A stretch of 64,000 nucleotides of DNA from Candidatus Peribacteria bacterium (GTDB lineage: Bacteria; Patescibacteriota; Gracilibacteria; Peribacterales; Peribacteraceae). A program made the translations under genes and the position numbers. Below, piece by piece: positions 16,505 through 25,029 of this stretch. Under the pieces are notes generated by a model. That model had not been told where the DNA came from and did no database searches. It saw only the letters and a program-made list of their open reading frames with translations. Where the stretch lies: the NCBI GenBank assembly GCA_023038255.1, contig CP082927.1, forward strand, positions 330,436-394,435, in the 5' to 3' direction. Numbering within the stretch: position 1 is the stretch's first letter; every line of letters begins with the position of its first letter.

Positions 16505-18193
16505 ATGATTGAAAGAATCTACATAAAGAATTTTCGCTCTATCAAAGAGATAACAATTGACCCTCAGGGTCTTTGTGCCTTGATTGGCGCAAATAGCACT
16601 GGCAAAACTAACGTATTGAGAGCGCTTGAAACATTGCTTGGTGAGACATATCCCACCGAGCGTGCGTTTACCAAAGACGATTTCTACGGTAGAGATTCCA
16701 ATGCTACGATTACGATTCAGGTATGGTTTAAGGAGCCTCTTAACAGGTGCAAATTAAAAAGCTGTAGTACAAATGCTACAGAATCATGTAGCCCTGCTTC
16801 TTTTAAACTCACTCACACGAAGGATGAAAACATATCCTTTGGGGCTACTAAGTTTTTGGTTTTAGATGAAAGTGGAAATGAATATTGGGGTTCTGGCGCT
16901 GCGAGAGATCAAGTTTGCTTTGTGTACATTCCCTCAGACCGAAGCCTAGAAAGACAAATGACAGTCAGTCAGTGGACTTTATTGGGGAAAATTTTGAGGA
17001 AGATTGATGAAAATTTTAGAAAGAAGAATTCTAGTCAGGATATTTCCTTGGAAGAGCAATTTAGAAGTGCCATGGAACATCCGAGAAGCATTTTGGAATC
17101 TGATTTTGATGACAAATTGGATTACAAAAAGTTCAAAGCAGTTTTTACCGAAATATGTAAGGATTATGCAAAAGGACTCGCACATGGATTCTCTTTGGAT
17201 TTAGAAATTTATGATCCTCTCTTTTATTACAAGACAATCCAAATAATCGGTAAGGAGGATATGGGTAGTTTTAATGTTAGTGAATTAGGCTCGGGTGTAC
17301 AGAATTTGGTTCTTCTCTCATTGTTTAGGACATATGCGAAGATCATGAAAAATAAAGTTGTGTTCGCAATTGAAGAACCTGAGATTTATTTGTATCCACA
17401 GGCTCAACGTCAATTGTTCAAGTGTTTTTTAGCTCTTTCTTATCCAGAAGAAGGAGAAGGAACTCAGATATTTTATACAACTCATAATCCCAATTTTGTA
17501 GATGCTAGCAGAGCAAATGAAGTTGAATTGCTGCGTAAAAAAGAGGATGGAACTTACAAACTTGAAAAGAATTCTGCAATTACTGCCGATTCTCTCAGGG
17601 CAGATCGTTTTAAAATTTATACGCATTTCAATACTGAGAGAAACGAGTTGTTCTTTGCACGCAAAACAGTACTGGTAGAGGGGGATTCGGATAAAATCTT
17701 GGTGCACACTCTATGTGAAAGATGGGGGATTGATTTAGATAAAGAAGGCATTTCAGTAATTTCCTGTGGAGGAAAAACAGGTGTTCTCTACTTTGTAGGT
17801 GTCTGTAGGTTGTTGGGTATTGAGGACTTTTTTGCAATGTGGGATGAGGATGATGACGGAGAGCAGGCTGTGGACTCGCATGGAAACTTAGCATATGCCT
17901 TAACATCTGGTCATGGCTTGCAAATTGAAGGTAATTTAGAAATATTTTTAAAGAGTAAATTCCCAGCAAGTAACTTTAGGAGTAAGCATAAAGTTGAGGA
18001 CGCGTATACATGGGCATCCTCTGTATCGGTAGAGCAAATACCTACTGAGTTTGAAGACATCAAAAACTTTCTGTTGCCTCCTACAGTAGACGCAGGGGGT
18101 TCTACTGAGATTGCCGCACAAGAGCAGCCTGCCGAAGTGGTGGCAGCTTTTCATTATGACAGTGATATAAAGGTAGAAGATCTCCCCTTTTAA
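16505..18193 (+). CDS. OLD-family ATP-dependent nuclease (ABC ATPase plus TOPRIM)
   Basis: A 562-residue protein. The N-terminal SMC/RecF-like ATPase has YIKNFRSI, Walker A GANSTGKT at 28-35, the signature ELGSGVQNLVLLSL, Walker B VVFAIEEPEIYLYP near residue 285 and TTHNPNFVD. The C-terminal TOPRIM domain has VLVEGDSDK near residue 389 and MWDEDDDGE near 445, the acidic groups that bind metal in OLD nucleases. Relatives include phage P2 Old and the GajA subunit of Gabija. No UvrD-like gene follows, so this is not Gabija; the only neighbour in the same direction is the HEPN gene. Role in phage defence is inferred. Start ATG 16505 gives the usual MIERIYIKNFRSI. Confidence 0.85.
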   Translation: MIERIYIKNFRSIKEITIDPQGLCALIGANSTGKTNVLRALETLLGETYPTERAFTKDDFYGRDSNATITIQVWFKEPLNRCKLKSCSTNATESCSPASFKLTHTKDENISFGATKFLVLDESGNEYWGSGAARDQVCFVYIPSDRSLERQMTVSQWTLLGKILRKIDENFRKKNSSQDISLEEQFRSAMEHPRSILESDFDDKLDYKKFKAVFTEICKDYAKGLAHGFSLDLEIYDPLFYYKTIQIIGKEDMGSFNVSELGSGVQNLVLLSLFRTYAKIMKNKVVFAIEEPEIYLYPQAQRQLFKCFLALSYPEEGEGTQIFYTTHNPNFVDASRANEVELLRKKEDGTYKLEKNSAITADSLRADRFKIYTHFNTERNELFFARKTVLVEGDSDKILVHTLCERWGIDLDKEGISVISCGGKTGVLYFVGVCRLLGIEDFFAMWDEDDDGEQAVDSHGNLAYALTSGHGLQIEGNLEIFLKSKFPASNFRSKHKVEDAYTWASSVSVEQIPTEFEDIKNFLLPPTVDAGGSTEIAAQEQPAEVVAAFHYDSDIKVEDLPF

Positions 18194-18197
18194 CTGT

Positions 18198-18899
18198 CTA
18201 ACAATTCCCAGCCTTTCTCCATCCAGCCTTCACTGCCTCTTGCTCAGTGCAGAACCACTGTTCACCTTTGCTGGTATCTATCACCGTGCGGTTGTAGTCA
18301 CGACAAGTGGAGAGGTGGTAAATCTTCTCTTTGCTAGTAGAGACATTGCCTTTAATCGTGCAGGTGGCCTTGGATGATGCCTGTGCGCTGCTGGAACTAC
18401 TCTGCTGCTTCACAGGTGCCTTCTTGCCCTCACAGGAAGCCCACAGGCCGCGCTGATGCTCCATCGCGCCCTTTTCTAGCAAATTATATTCTTCAAGACG
18501 TGGGTGAGGATATTGCTTGTAGCTAAACGCATACCCCTCGCTGATAAGCTGCGCGCCAATATCTTTGCCTTTGAGTTCCACGTAACGCAGCAGTCGTTGG
18601 TACTTATCCCTGTCCTCTGCTGGATTCATTACAAGCGTTACTGCTTTGCGCGCAAGCAGGCGCTTCATTTTGTTACTGGCTTCTTTGCCAAAGCACTGCA
18701 CGGTTGTGCGTGGGTCTACTGTCTCTGGTGTATCAATGCCGATAATGCGTATCTTCTCTGTCTTGGTGCCGATTTTCACTTGGATGGTATCGCCATCTAC
18801 TACGCGCTGAACCTTAGCGCTTTGATCGGTGCTGGCTGCTGTTGCAGTAGCAGCGATAATAAGTGGAAGAACTGCTGAGAGTGCGATCAGCCTTTTCAT
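18198..18899 (-). CDS. Secreted thermonuclease-like nuclease with C-terminal cysteine domain
   Basis: A protein of about 233 residues: signal sequence (LIALSAVLPLIIAATATAA), a staphylococcal-nuclease domain (VVDGDTIQVKIG, IRIIGIDTPETV, DRDKYQRLLRYVELKGKDIGAQLISEGYA) that holds the expected Asp, Arg and Glu residues, a serine/glutamine linker and a C-terminal domain with KIYHLSTCRDYNRTVIDTSKGEQWFC. That last module recurs in secreted nucleases. It should degrade extracellular DNA or RNA, perhaps for nucleotide salvage, which many CPR bacteria need. ATG 18899 is chosen over 18929 because it begins MKRLIALS and follows a pyrimidine-rich leader. It converges on the OLD gene with a 4-base gap. Confidence 0.85.
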   Translation of the reverse strand: MKRLIALSAVLPLIIAATATAASTDQSAKVQRVVDGDTIQVKIGTKTEKIRIIGIDTPETVDPRTTVQCFGKEASNKMKRLLARKAVTLVMNPAEDRDKYQRLLRYVELKGKDIGAQLISEGYAFSYKQYPHPRLEEYNLLEKGAMEHQRGLWASCEGKKAPVKQQSSSSSAQASSKATCTIKGNVSTSKEKIYHLSTCRDYNRTVIDTSKGEQWFCTEQEAVKAGWRKAGNC

Positions 18900-18953
18900 A
18901 GAGATGTGTGGGAAGAAATATATGCACACATCCCATGAGGGACGCTGCTTGCG

Positions 18954-19077
18954 GCACTCAGCATTTCCGTCGGGCGAAGCCCTAGCGGTAAGCTGCGCAG
19001 AGGCAGCGCCCCTTTTGAGGCTTGTCCGCTAGGACAGTAAAATTTAACTTCGCGTGGCCGATAGAAATACTGAGTGC
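18954..19077. other. Large folded element of nested inverted repeats
   Basis: Outer arms GCACTCAGCATTTC (18954-18967) and GAAATACTGAGTGC (19064-19077) pair at 13 of 14 positions. Inside are GTCGG/CCGAT (18969-18973 with 19058-19062, one G-T pair), GCGAAG/CTTCGC (18974-18979 with 19048-19053), then CCTAGCGG/CCGCTAGG (18981-18988 with 19026-19033), which encloses two small hairpins, GCTGC/GCAGC (18992-19007) and GCC/GGC around CTTTTGA (about 19008-19022). The whole makes a bulged long stem with a three-way junction. It could be a structured RNA or a recombination or replication site of the element; it matches no RNA class I know. Confidence 0.6.
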
Positions 19078-19140
19078 ATGAGTATTATCCTCTTTTGCCT
19101 TGGGAATGACAATTGTATTCAACAGGCATAAAATCAGCTT

Positions 19141-19713
19141 GTGTCTAACCCCCCGAAAAAGTCACTTTCTCAAACAACAGCCACACAGCCATCAGCAAAG
19201 CATGAAGCCAAGAAGTCGCTGAATCTTCCAAAAGCCCAACAGGAGAAAGTGGCTCAGAAACGGCAAGCGAAAAAGAGCATCCTTGAAGATGCGGCAATAT
19301 TTACAAATCTTGAAGTAGCATTTCGTGTTGGTGCTACACAGGCACAGGCAGCACTTCATGCAGGATGCTCACTCACGGCACTCAAAAATCATCTGCGTGA
19401 TAACACTATGATGGATTATAAAGGGAGTAGCATCGGATTTACGGAACTAGTGGAGATGTGGAAAGGAAGTCTAGTACTCAAAGCAAAAATGCGCATTGCA
19501 GATGCGATGGATGACAAAAAGACAGGCGTTGACCATGCCAAGTGGGTGTTAGAGCGTCTAGAGCGACATCAGTATTCATCAAATAGCTCCAATTCGTCTG
19601 CCGACGATACGACGCATCCCACTAACTCTTATGAAGTAGCGATGCGAGGAGTACGCAAGCTGCAAAGCCTCAAAGCGAGTATGTCCCTTGAAGTAGAAGA
19701 TAGTGGAAAATAG
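19141..19713 (+). CDS. Phage-like small HTH protein (terminase-small-subunit-like)
   Basis: A 190-residue basic protein with a GTG start. After a lysine/alanine-rich N-terminal tail there is a helix-turn-helix-like segment AFRVGATQAQAALHAGCSLTALKNHLRD, then FTELVEMWKGSLVLKAKMRIADAMDDKKTGVDHAKWVLERLERHQYS. This layout (recognition helix, then DHAKWVLERLE) resembles small terminase-like or homeodomain-like phage proteins. It sits between the folded element and the recombinase, consistent with a regulator or DNA-binding factor of the mobile element. Function is inferred weakly. Confidence 0.6.
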   Translation: MSNPPKKSLSQTTATQPSAKHEAKKSLNLPKAQQEKVAQKRQAKKSILEDAAIFTNLEVAFRVGATQAQAALHAGCSLTALKNHLRDNTMMDYKGSSIGFTELVEMWKGSLVLKAKMRIADAMDDKKTGVDHAKWVLERLERHQYSSNSSNSSADDTTHPTNSYEVAMRGVRKLQSLKASMSLEVEDSGK

Positions 19714-19788
19714 TGTAGTACAAGCCAAAAACTTGCTATAAGGACAATTGCCAACTAGCATAGAAGTTCACCGAACAGGTGGCTTCTC

Positions 19789-20016
19789 ATGTCTTCTTAT
19801 GCAAAGAGACATAGCGCCCCAACAGCCCAACATCCCCCTAAGGACACTCTCACTGTCCAAGATGTTGTGCGTGTCTTTGCATATGAGAGTGATCAGGATT
19901 TTATGAAAGATCTTGCAGATGTATTAGAAGAAGATTACGGCGTGCATCTAATGGGAGTGCAACTTGAAGAGGCAGGGCGTAATGTAAACCAATACCTGCG
20001 GTCATTCCTCTCTTAG
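19789..20016 (+). CDS. Small acidic protein upstream of the recombinase
   Basis: A 75-residue protein not recognised. Its middle (TVQDVVRVFAYESDQDFMKDLADVLEEDYGVHL) is acidic and probably helical. It lies 26 bases before the recombinase gene in the same direction, so it may be a directionality factor or regulator; this rests on position only. Confidence 0.5.
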   Translation: MSSYAKRHSAPTAQHPPKDTLTVQDVVRVFAYESDQDFMKDLADVLEEDYGVHLMGVQLEEAGRNVNQYLRSFLS

Positions 20017-20042
20017 GAATCTAACGATACAATGAATAACCC

Positions 20043-21818
20043 ATGTCTCTCCGTACAGCCATCTACATTCGCAAGTCCACAAAAGATAAGGATGAAAAAC
20101 AAATTCATTCTATTCCGAGGCAAAAGAGAGAAATTCAGGAGTTCATAGAAAAATATAATGGCGTTAATGCTCCGCCAGATCGTCTCATCTATGATGAAGA
20201 AGATATAGTTGCCGAAGATGCTTCTGCAAAGCTCGTAGGTAGGCCAAAATTTAATGAACTTATGCATAAGATTGGCAAAGGGAAATACGATGTACTTCTC
20301 TGTACGGAACTATCTCGCCTTTCTAGAAACGCCATTGATACGGGTGCATTAGTACAAGCCTTAGAAGATAAACATCTAAAGCGGATACAGACCAAAGACA
20401 AAGTATTTAATGCAACGCCCACAGATAAATTTACACTGGCACTCTTTTTATCTGTTTCTAAATTTGAAAATGATCAAAGGGCATTAAATACACAATCTGG
20501 AATGTATAACCAGAAAATGAAGGGTGAAACGACCCATAAAGCTTCTATGGGTTACCTGAATGCAGGAACGGAGAAGGGTAGGAAATGGGTAGAACAAGAC
20601 CCAATAACATGGGAATTGGTACGTCAGATATGGGACAAGATGCTTACGGGTAATTACTCTGTTTCCGATCTAAAAGAAGAGGGAGATGCTATGGGCATTA
20701 CAATCTTACGTAGCGGCAAACGTGAAGTGCCTGTTGAGAGTGCTTATCGTTACATGCTCTGCAATCGTTATTATGCTGGTTATGTGAAGGTAACTAACAA
20801 AGAAACAAGCGAGGTAAAATGGCACCAAGGTAAACATCTTCCGATGGTTACTGAGGATGAATTTGATCGTGTACAGCTCATGCTTCAAAATCGTGGATAT
20901 AAACATCAGAAACTAATTAGACCGACTGCCATTGAGGGGATTCTTAATGAAATACTTTTGTGCGGAAAATGTATGTCAGAAGTTAACGGCAGCAAAAAAC
21001 CAACAAAAATGATGTTTGAACAAAAAACACGCTATACATGCTCTGGCTGCAAACATCGTTTCTCTTCATCCCAGCAAGAACCTTGTCCTAAATGTGGCAC
21101 ACCTATCAATGAAAAAACAAAGGTTGATATGCATCGCTATTACCGATGTTGTAAAAAATATTCCTCACATTCATGTGCTCATATCTTCAAAGATGGTAAA
21201 GCCACAAAGAGCCTTCCTGCTGAGTCTATTGAGCATTATCTTGATCAGCAGATTTCACGTCTATATCTCAGTGAGAAGTTATTTAATGTTTTAAAGCGAC
21301 AGCTATATACCCTCTGGCAAAGAAATAACGAGGTTTTAGAGAGACAAAAAGATATTTTGAAGGCAGACCTTAGCAAATTAGATAAAGAAAGAGTAAAGAT
21401 TAAGCGTGAAGGTCTGGGCAAGCTCATGAACGAGGTTGAGCAGGAAGATCAGGAGCATATGTTGGATGAAAATAGAGGTGAACAGGAGAGCATCAAGGAT
21501 AAATTATCTAAGTTGGAGGAATTTGAAGAAGAAAAATATGAGCGAGCATGGCAAGCTCTCCAAGTACTCGCAGATGCAAAATCTGTATTCAATTCGCCAA
21601 TCCTTGATCTCGCACCAAAACGGAACCTTGTTTTATCCATGATCTCGCACCTGAAAATTACAGACAGTAAAATGGAGATAGAGTGGAAAAAACCTTTTGA
21701 TGCTGTGGCAAAAGCCTCTATTGCCAAAAAAGGCAGACCGAAGTCTGGTACTGACTCTGATGGTGACAAATTCAATTGGCTCCCTGACTTGGATTCGAAC
21801 CAAGAACCCTCTCGTTAA
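20043..21818 (+). CDS. Large serine recombinase
   Basis: A 591-residue site-specific recombinase. The catalytic domain begins AIYIRKSTKDKDEKQIHSIPRQKREI with the nucleophile S12, and has ELSRLSRNAIDTGALVQAL. The recombinase domain follows, then a zinc ribbon (CGKCMSE, CSGCKHRFSSSQ, CPKCGTPI), and a long coiled coil (about residues 440-520), the normal order for large serine integrases. The last 13 codons (WLPDLDSNQEPSR) run through the 3' half of tRNA-Asn on the other strand, and the stop TAA at 21816-21818 overlaps the anticodon. The original protein end was probably replaced by this tRNA-derived tail on integration. Confidence 0.92.
   Translation: MSLRTAIYIRKSTKDKDEKQIHSIPRQKREIQEFIEKYNGVNAPPDRLIYDEEDIVAEDASAKLVGRPKFNELMHKIGKGKYDVLLCTELSRLSRNAIDTGALVQALEDKHLKRIQTKDKVFNATPTDKFTLALFLSVSKFENDQRALNTQSGMYNQKMKGETTHKASMGYLNAGTEKGRKWVEQDPITWELVRQIWDKMLTGNYSVSDLKEEGDAMGITILRSGKREVPVESAYRYMLCNRYYAGYVKVTNKETSEVKWHQGKHLPMVTEDEFDRVQLMLQNRGYKHQKLIRPTAIEGILNEILLCGKCMSEVNGSKKPTKMMFEQKTRYTCSGCKHRFSSSQQEPCPKCGTPINEKTKVDMHRYYRCCKKYSSHSCAHIFKDGKATKSLPAESIEHYLDQQISRLYLSEKLFNVLKRQLYTLWQRNNEVLERQKDILKADLSKLDKERVKIKREGLGKLMNEVEQEDQEHMLDENRGEQESIKDKLSKLEEFEEEKYERAWQALQVLADAKSVFNSPILDLAPKRNLVLSMISHLKITDSKMEIEWKKPFDAVAKASIAKKGRPKSGTDSDGDKFNWLPDLDSNQEPSR
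21774..21784. other. Right attachment-site candidate
   Basis: AATTGGCTCCC, identical to 15718-15728, covering the CCA end and acceptor start of tRNA-Asn. Confidence 0.5.
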
Positions 21819-21851
21819 CAGCGAGATGCTCTACCATTGAGCTATCAGGGA
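21777..21851 (-). tRNA. tRNA-Asn (GTT)
   Basis: Read on the minus strand it starts TCCCTGATAGCTCAATGG and ends GTTCGAATCCAAGTCAGGGA, discriminator G and an encoded CCA. The 7-base acceptor, D arm, anticodon arm with GTT (21817-21819) and T arm are all complete. It is the likely target of the serine recombinase, whose coding sequence overlaps its 3' half on the opposite strand. Confidence 0.97.
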
Positions 21852-21920
21852 ACGTCTGTGGCAAATGAGCGCGCTCCTCGTGGAGGAGCCGGGTTATTAT
21901 ACCCAGCTTTTTGTCCTTGG

Positions 21921-23480
21921 CTAGAGATTTGCAGGCACTTTTACCATGTTTGGGCCATGATAGATGCCAAGCAGCGGAACGCCATCTGCGTTGATCATAT
22001 GAGCCAAATGACTGTCCGGAGGAATGATTTTGTACTGATCCTCACGGAAATTATCGAGGACATATTCCGCTTCCTGCACGGGGACAAAATAGATCCGCTT
22101 CAGCTCGTCTGCAGAGAGGGTTTCGACTGCCTTCTCGCCGGCACTGGTGCGGGAGAAAACGTAGAGAGCGGGACTTGGATGATTGGCAAGCAGCCACTTC
22201 CAGCCCTCCCGATAACTGAGTCCCCAGTAATCCATTTCAAAATTTCCCTTCACCCAGGATGCGGGAATCGAGAAGTAGCCGAATTCCAGAGGATGAAACC
22301 GGACCATCCAGAGGCCGGTCCAAAGCACGCTGCAGGCAGTAACGGCCAGGACAGATTTCCGGAAGAGGGGATGGCTGACGGCAGTAAGAAGGAAGTGCAG
22401 ACCAAAGAGTGCAATCAGCAGGAAGGCGGGATACAGGAAGAGCATATGTCTCCATTCATCAAAAATACCCGCACCTGATGCGTACAGCAGGACTATGGGA
22501 AAGAGGAACCACAAGAACAGAATGATGTCCGTTTGCCGCTGCACTAAAAACTCTTTCGGTTGTGTGCGCAGACTGTGCACCAATTGCATCCCAAGAACGC
22601 AAAAACCGATCAGGAAGAGAACAGTGTAAAGCGGAGGAATGGTAATCGCCATCCAGACCGGCAGATAGTGCCACAGCGCGGCGCTGAGCATCGGTCCTCC
22701 CACCATCTGCCCGAAATAAAATCCGCCCCCGCTGCGCGTGCCGCTGTTGAGCAGAGCGTGCAGGAAGTGATTGACAGGGTCTGTCCACAAATACGGCCAG
22801 ATGGCATAGAGACAGAGACAGAATGTCAGAAGAAAACCCGCACTGACGGCGAGGGATGTACGGTGGCGTTTCGTACCGAGTACAAACATCAGTGTGAGCA
22901 GAGGGATGAGCAATCCCACCATGCGCATAGACACAAGGATGGCGCAGAAGAGGCTGTGCACCAGCAGCATGGGGATAGTGCGCGTTCTCAGGAATGTGAC
23001 CAGTGACCAGGTGCTGAGAATGAAAAAGACCATCGCGGGACTGTCTTTGGGATTATAAAATGCATGCGCAAAGACGCGCGGAGACAGAACCAGAAAGACG
23101 ATGCCGAGCAATGCGTACCGCCAGTCTTTGAAGAAAATTTTTCCAAGCTTGTAGAAAAAAATCAGCCCCGTGAAAAAGAGTGCAAAACTCAGGAAATGCC
23201 GGATTTCCCAGAATGTTTGTATGAATTGCACATGCAGCATTCTGGTGACACTGATGAGGAAAAGCGGCCAGATAGGTCCATAAAACTGCCAGTCATAAGC
23301 TTCCGGAACCGCACCGCCCGACAGATAATCAAATACCTGTTCTCCGTATGCTTTTATGGCGGGCTCATCAGCAGAGACGCCATAGTCGGTAAAAGACAGA
23401 GCTCCTGCGATGCCAATGAGAAGAAACGTCAGGGGAACAAGATATTTTTCCTGCAGAAAGAAACGCAGTGAGTGGGTCAT
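21921..23480 (-). CDS. GT-C-fold membrane glycosyltransferase-like protein
   Basis: A membrane protein of about 519 residues with 11-13 hydrophobic segments. The first extracellular loop carries SADEPAIKAYGEQVF, the acidic pair found in PMT/ArnT-type (GT39/GT83-like) enzymes, and a later loop has FYNPKDSPAM. These enzymes move sugars from polyprenyl carriers to proteins or lipids outside the membrane. The donor and target are unknown. ATG 23480 overlaps the stop of the HTTM gene as TGATG, so translation is probably coupled; the open frame reaches further back to 23522. Confidence 0.75.
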   Translation of the reverse strand: MTHSLRFFLQEKYLVPLTFLLIGIAGALSFTDYGVSADEPAIKAYGEQVFDYLSGGAVPEAYDWQFYGPIWPLFLISVTRMLHVQFIQTFWEIRHFLSFALFFTGLIFFYKLGKIFFKDWRYALLGIVFLVLSPRVFAHAFYNPKDSPAMVFFILSTWSLVTFLRTRTIPMLLVHSLFCAILVSMRMVGLLIPLLTLMFVLGTKRHRTSLAVSAGFLLTFCLCLYAIWPYLWTDPVNHFLHALLNSGTRSGGGFYFGQMVGGPMLSAALWHYLPVWMAITIPPLYTVLFLIGFCVLGMQLVHSLRTQPKEFLVQRQTDIILFLWFLFPIVLLYASGAGIFDEWRHMLFLYPAFLLIALFGLHFLLTAVSHPLFRKSVLAVTACSVLWTGLWMVRFHPLEFGYFSIPASWVKGNFEMDYWGLSYREGWKWLLANHPSPALYVFSRTSAGEKAVETLSADELKRIYFVPVQEAEYVLDNFREDQYKIIPPDSHLAHMINADGVPLLGIYHGPNMVKVPANL

Positions 23481-24415
23481 CAGGTGCGGATGAAAAGGGT
23501 GTGCCACAGACGGCGGAGCCATTGGATATCTGTATCATCCAGTAATCCGCAATACGCAGCAAAAATAGCCAAGGAGAAGGATCCTGCATCCATCAGCAGG
23601 AAAATACTCCCGTGAAACAGGATGCCACCCAGCATCAGAATGCGCTTAAGCGGGAGGCGGGGGAGTTGGGGCGGAAGAAGATCGACGATAAAACGGGGGA
23701 CGAGCAGCAGAATCCAGAGTGCCTCCCAGAGCAGACTGGTCCAGTCGATAAGCGGTGTCACGGGTGTCAGAAGAGTCATGAATTCCTGTGGCCAGCGTGC
23801 GAAGACCGGGTGATGGAGCGCAGTATCCACAGCAGTGCCGTTCATCCAGAGAGTGCCGAGGAGTTTGTACCAGAACGATGTGCCGTACAGGACAATCATC
23901 TGCCAGAGGAGCAGACGGTAGGGCCATGCGGGCATGACGGGTGATCGGTGATCGGTGATCGGAGACCGGGGGAGGATAGAGAAGAGTTGTATGTTTGGGG
24001 CGATCATCAGGATGAAACCGATGGTGCGGAGCAGTGTGTCGCCACCACCGAGAATCATCGGATTGCGTTCATGGAAGGAGAAGAGGAGCAGGACGCTCAG
24101 AATAGTGGTGAGTCGCGGGAAAATACCCAGGAGCATCAGTGTGAGTGATACGAGAAGGAAGAGATAGAAACCGAAGACTGCTTCCGGCGATGTCGCCCAG
24201 AAGAGGATGCTGTACCGGTTCGTTGCACGAAGAACAGTCGGCGCCAGATCCATGGGGAGCAATCCATCGTTGCTGTAAAACATGCTGACATCACTCCACT
24301 GCAGAAGCAGAAAAAGCAGCACCACTCCCGCCCACCCCATACGCATCAGCCCGAAACCACGCGCGGTGTGCGGAGCAAAGAAAAATGCCTCCAGAGAGCG
24401 GAAAAAAGACATCAT
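23480..24415 (-). CDS. HTTM-domain membrane protein (gamma-carboxylase-like)
   Basis: A 311-residue membrane protein of the HTTM group, related to the membrane half of vitamin-K-dependent gamma-glutamyl carboxylase: RMGWAGVVLLFLLLQWSDVSMFYSNDGLLP at the start, then SFHERNPMILGGGDTLLR and WPYRLLLWQMIVLYGTSFWYKLLGTLWMNGTAVDTALHHP. The bacterial reaction is not established. It overlaps its upstream neighbour by 4 bases (ATGA) and the next gene by TGATG, so the three form one unit. The sequence contains a threefold heptamer repeat (23941-23961) that encodes SPITDHRSP. Confidence 0.85.
   Translation of the reverse strand: MMSFFRSLEAFFFAPHTARGFGLMRMGWAGVVLLFLLLQWSDVSMFYSNDGLLPMDLAPTVLRATNRYSILFWATSPEAVFGFYLFLLVSLTLMLLGIFPRLTTILSVLLLFSFHERNPMILGGGDTLLRTIGFILMIAPNIQLFSILPRSPITDHRSPVMPAWPYRLLLWQMIVLYGTSFWYKLLGTLWMNGTAVDTALHHPVFARWPQEFMTLLTPVTPLIDWTSLLWEALWILLLVPRFIVDLLPPQLPRLPLKRILMLGGILFHGSIFLLMDAGSFSLAIFAAYCGLLDDTDIQWLRRLWHTLFIRT
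23941..23961. repeat. Heptamer GTGATCG three times within the HTTM gene
   Basis: Three exact copies in a row. Loss or gain of one 7-base unit would shift the reading frame; three units keep it. Confidence 0.85.
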
Positions 24416-24987
24416 GACTCTGCGGGGAAAGGACAGAGAGTGCCTGCTTCCACCGTGCGCTCAAACGCCGGCATCCATGTTGCCCATTCGTCCATGGTGA
24501 TGGGTTTTTGCAGATACGGAATCACGGTTGCAAACAGAACCAGGCGGACTGGAGTGCCGCTTTCAATGCCTTGTTGCCTGCACTGTATGTCCAGGAATCT
24601 GATCTGCGCTTTCTGTGCGTATTCGTTCGTATTGTTCAGGATGTTGATAAAATATTTGAAGTAGACGGCATGGCGGAGAAACGAATAGGTTCCCGGCTTG
24701 ATGGTGATACGCTCGGTCCATTCACCGTCTTTCTGCTCTTCAATTCTGTAGAGCGTCACACGGCGCAGTGGGTCCGGGGCAAACAGATCCCATAACTGCC
24801 ACTGGCTGGTGAGTTGCAGATACGGCGTGACAAGCGGCTGCAGGAGGTGGCTCACATCTTTTGAAAATTTGTCTGTGGCGCTGCGCGGAATAGAGGTGAT
24901 GCCGACGGCAAACATATGCCAGATGCAGAAGAGGACAATAATCACCCGGAATAGCTTTTGCCGCAGAACGAATGATGAAGTGATCAC
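24412..24987 (-). CDS. Partner protein of HTTM gene, one membrane helix
   Basis: A 191-residue protein with one N-terminal membrane helix (KLFRVIIVLFCIWHMFAVGI) and an extracytoplasmic remainder with YLQLTSQWQLWDLFAPDPLRRVTLYRIE. Proteins with the QWNMFAP-like motif commonly sit next to HTTM genes, and this one overlaps its HTTM partner by 4 bases. It is likely a subunit or substrate-handling partner; no activity can be assigned. Confidence 0.7.
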   Translation of the reverse strand: MITSSFVLRQKLFRVIIVLFCIWHMFAVGITSIPRSATDKFSKDVSHLLQPLVTPYLQLTSQWQLWDLFAPDPLRRVTLYRIEEQKDGEWTERITIKPGTYSFLRHAVYFKYFINILNNTNEYAQKAQIRFLDIQCRQQGIESGTPVRLVLFATVIPYLQKPITMDEWATWMPAFERTVEAGTLCPFPAES

Positions 24988-25029
24988 AGGAACAAAAGAA
25001 AAAAATTCTCCATTCTCAATCCTCCATTC

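Larger units (their letters stand above)
15718..21784. mobile_element. Probable integrative element with defence cargo at tRNA-Asn
   Basis: A segment of about 6.07 kb bracketed by an 11-base direct repeat. It carries a large serine recombinase at the end next to tRNA-Asn, a phage-like small HTH protein, a HEPN protein, an OLD-type nuclease and a secreted nuclease. The first part (15.9-18.2 kb) is visibly richer in A+T than the flanks. The tRNA is intact on the right side and only its last bases are repeated on the left, as expected for integration at a tRNA 3' end. No transfer or structural genes are present, so it is a minimal or decayed element. Confidence 0.6.

Noticed and set aside
16505-18193. 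Gabija system
   Set aside because: The OLD-type protein resembles GajA, but no UvrD-type GajB gene follows; the only partner in the same direction is the HEPN gene.
18954-19077. Integron attC site
   Set aside because: The size is right, but the outer arms lack the GTTRRRY and RYYYAAC core sites and no integron integrase is present.
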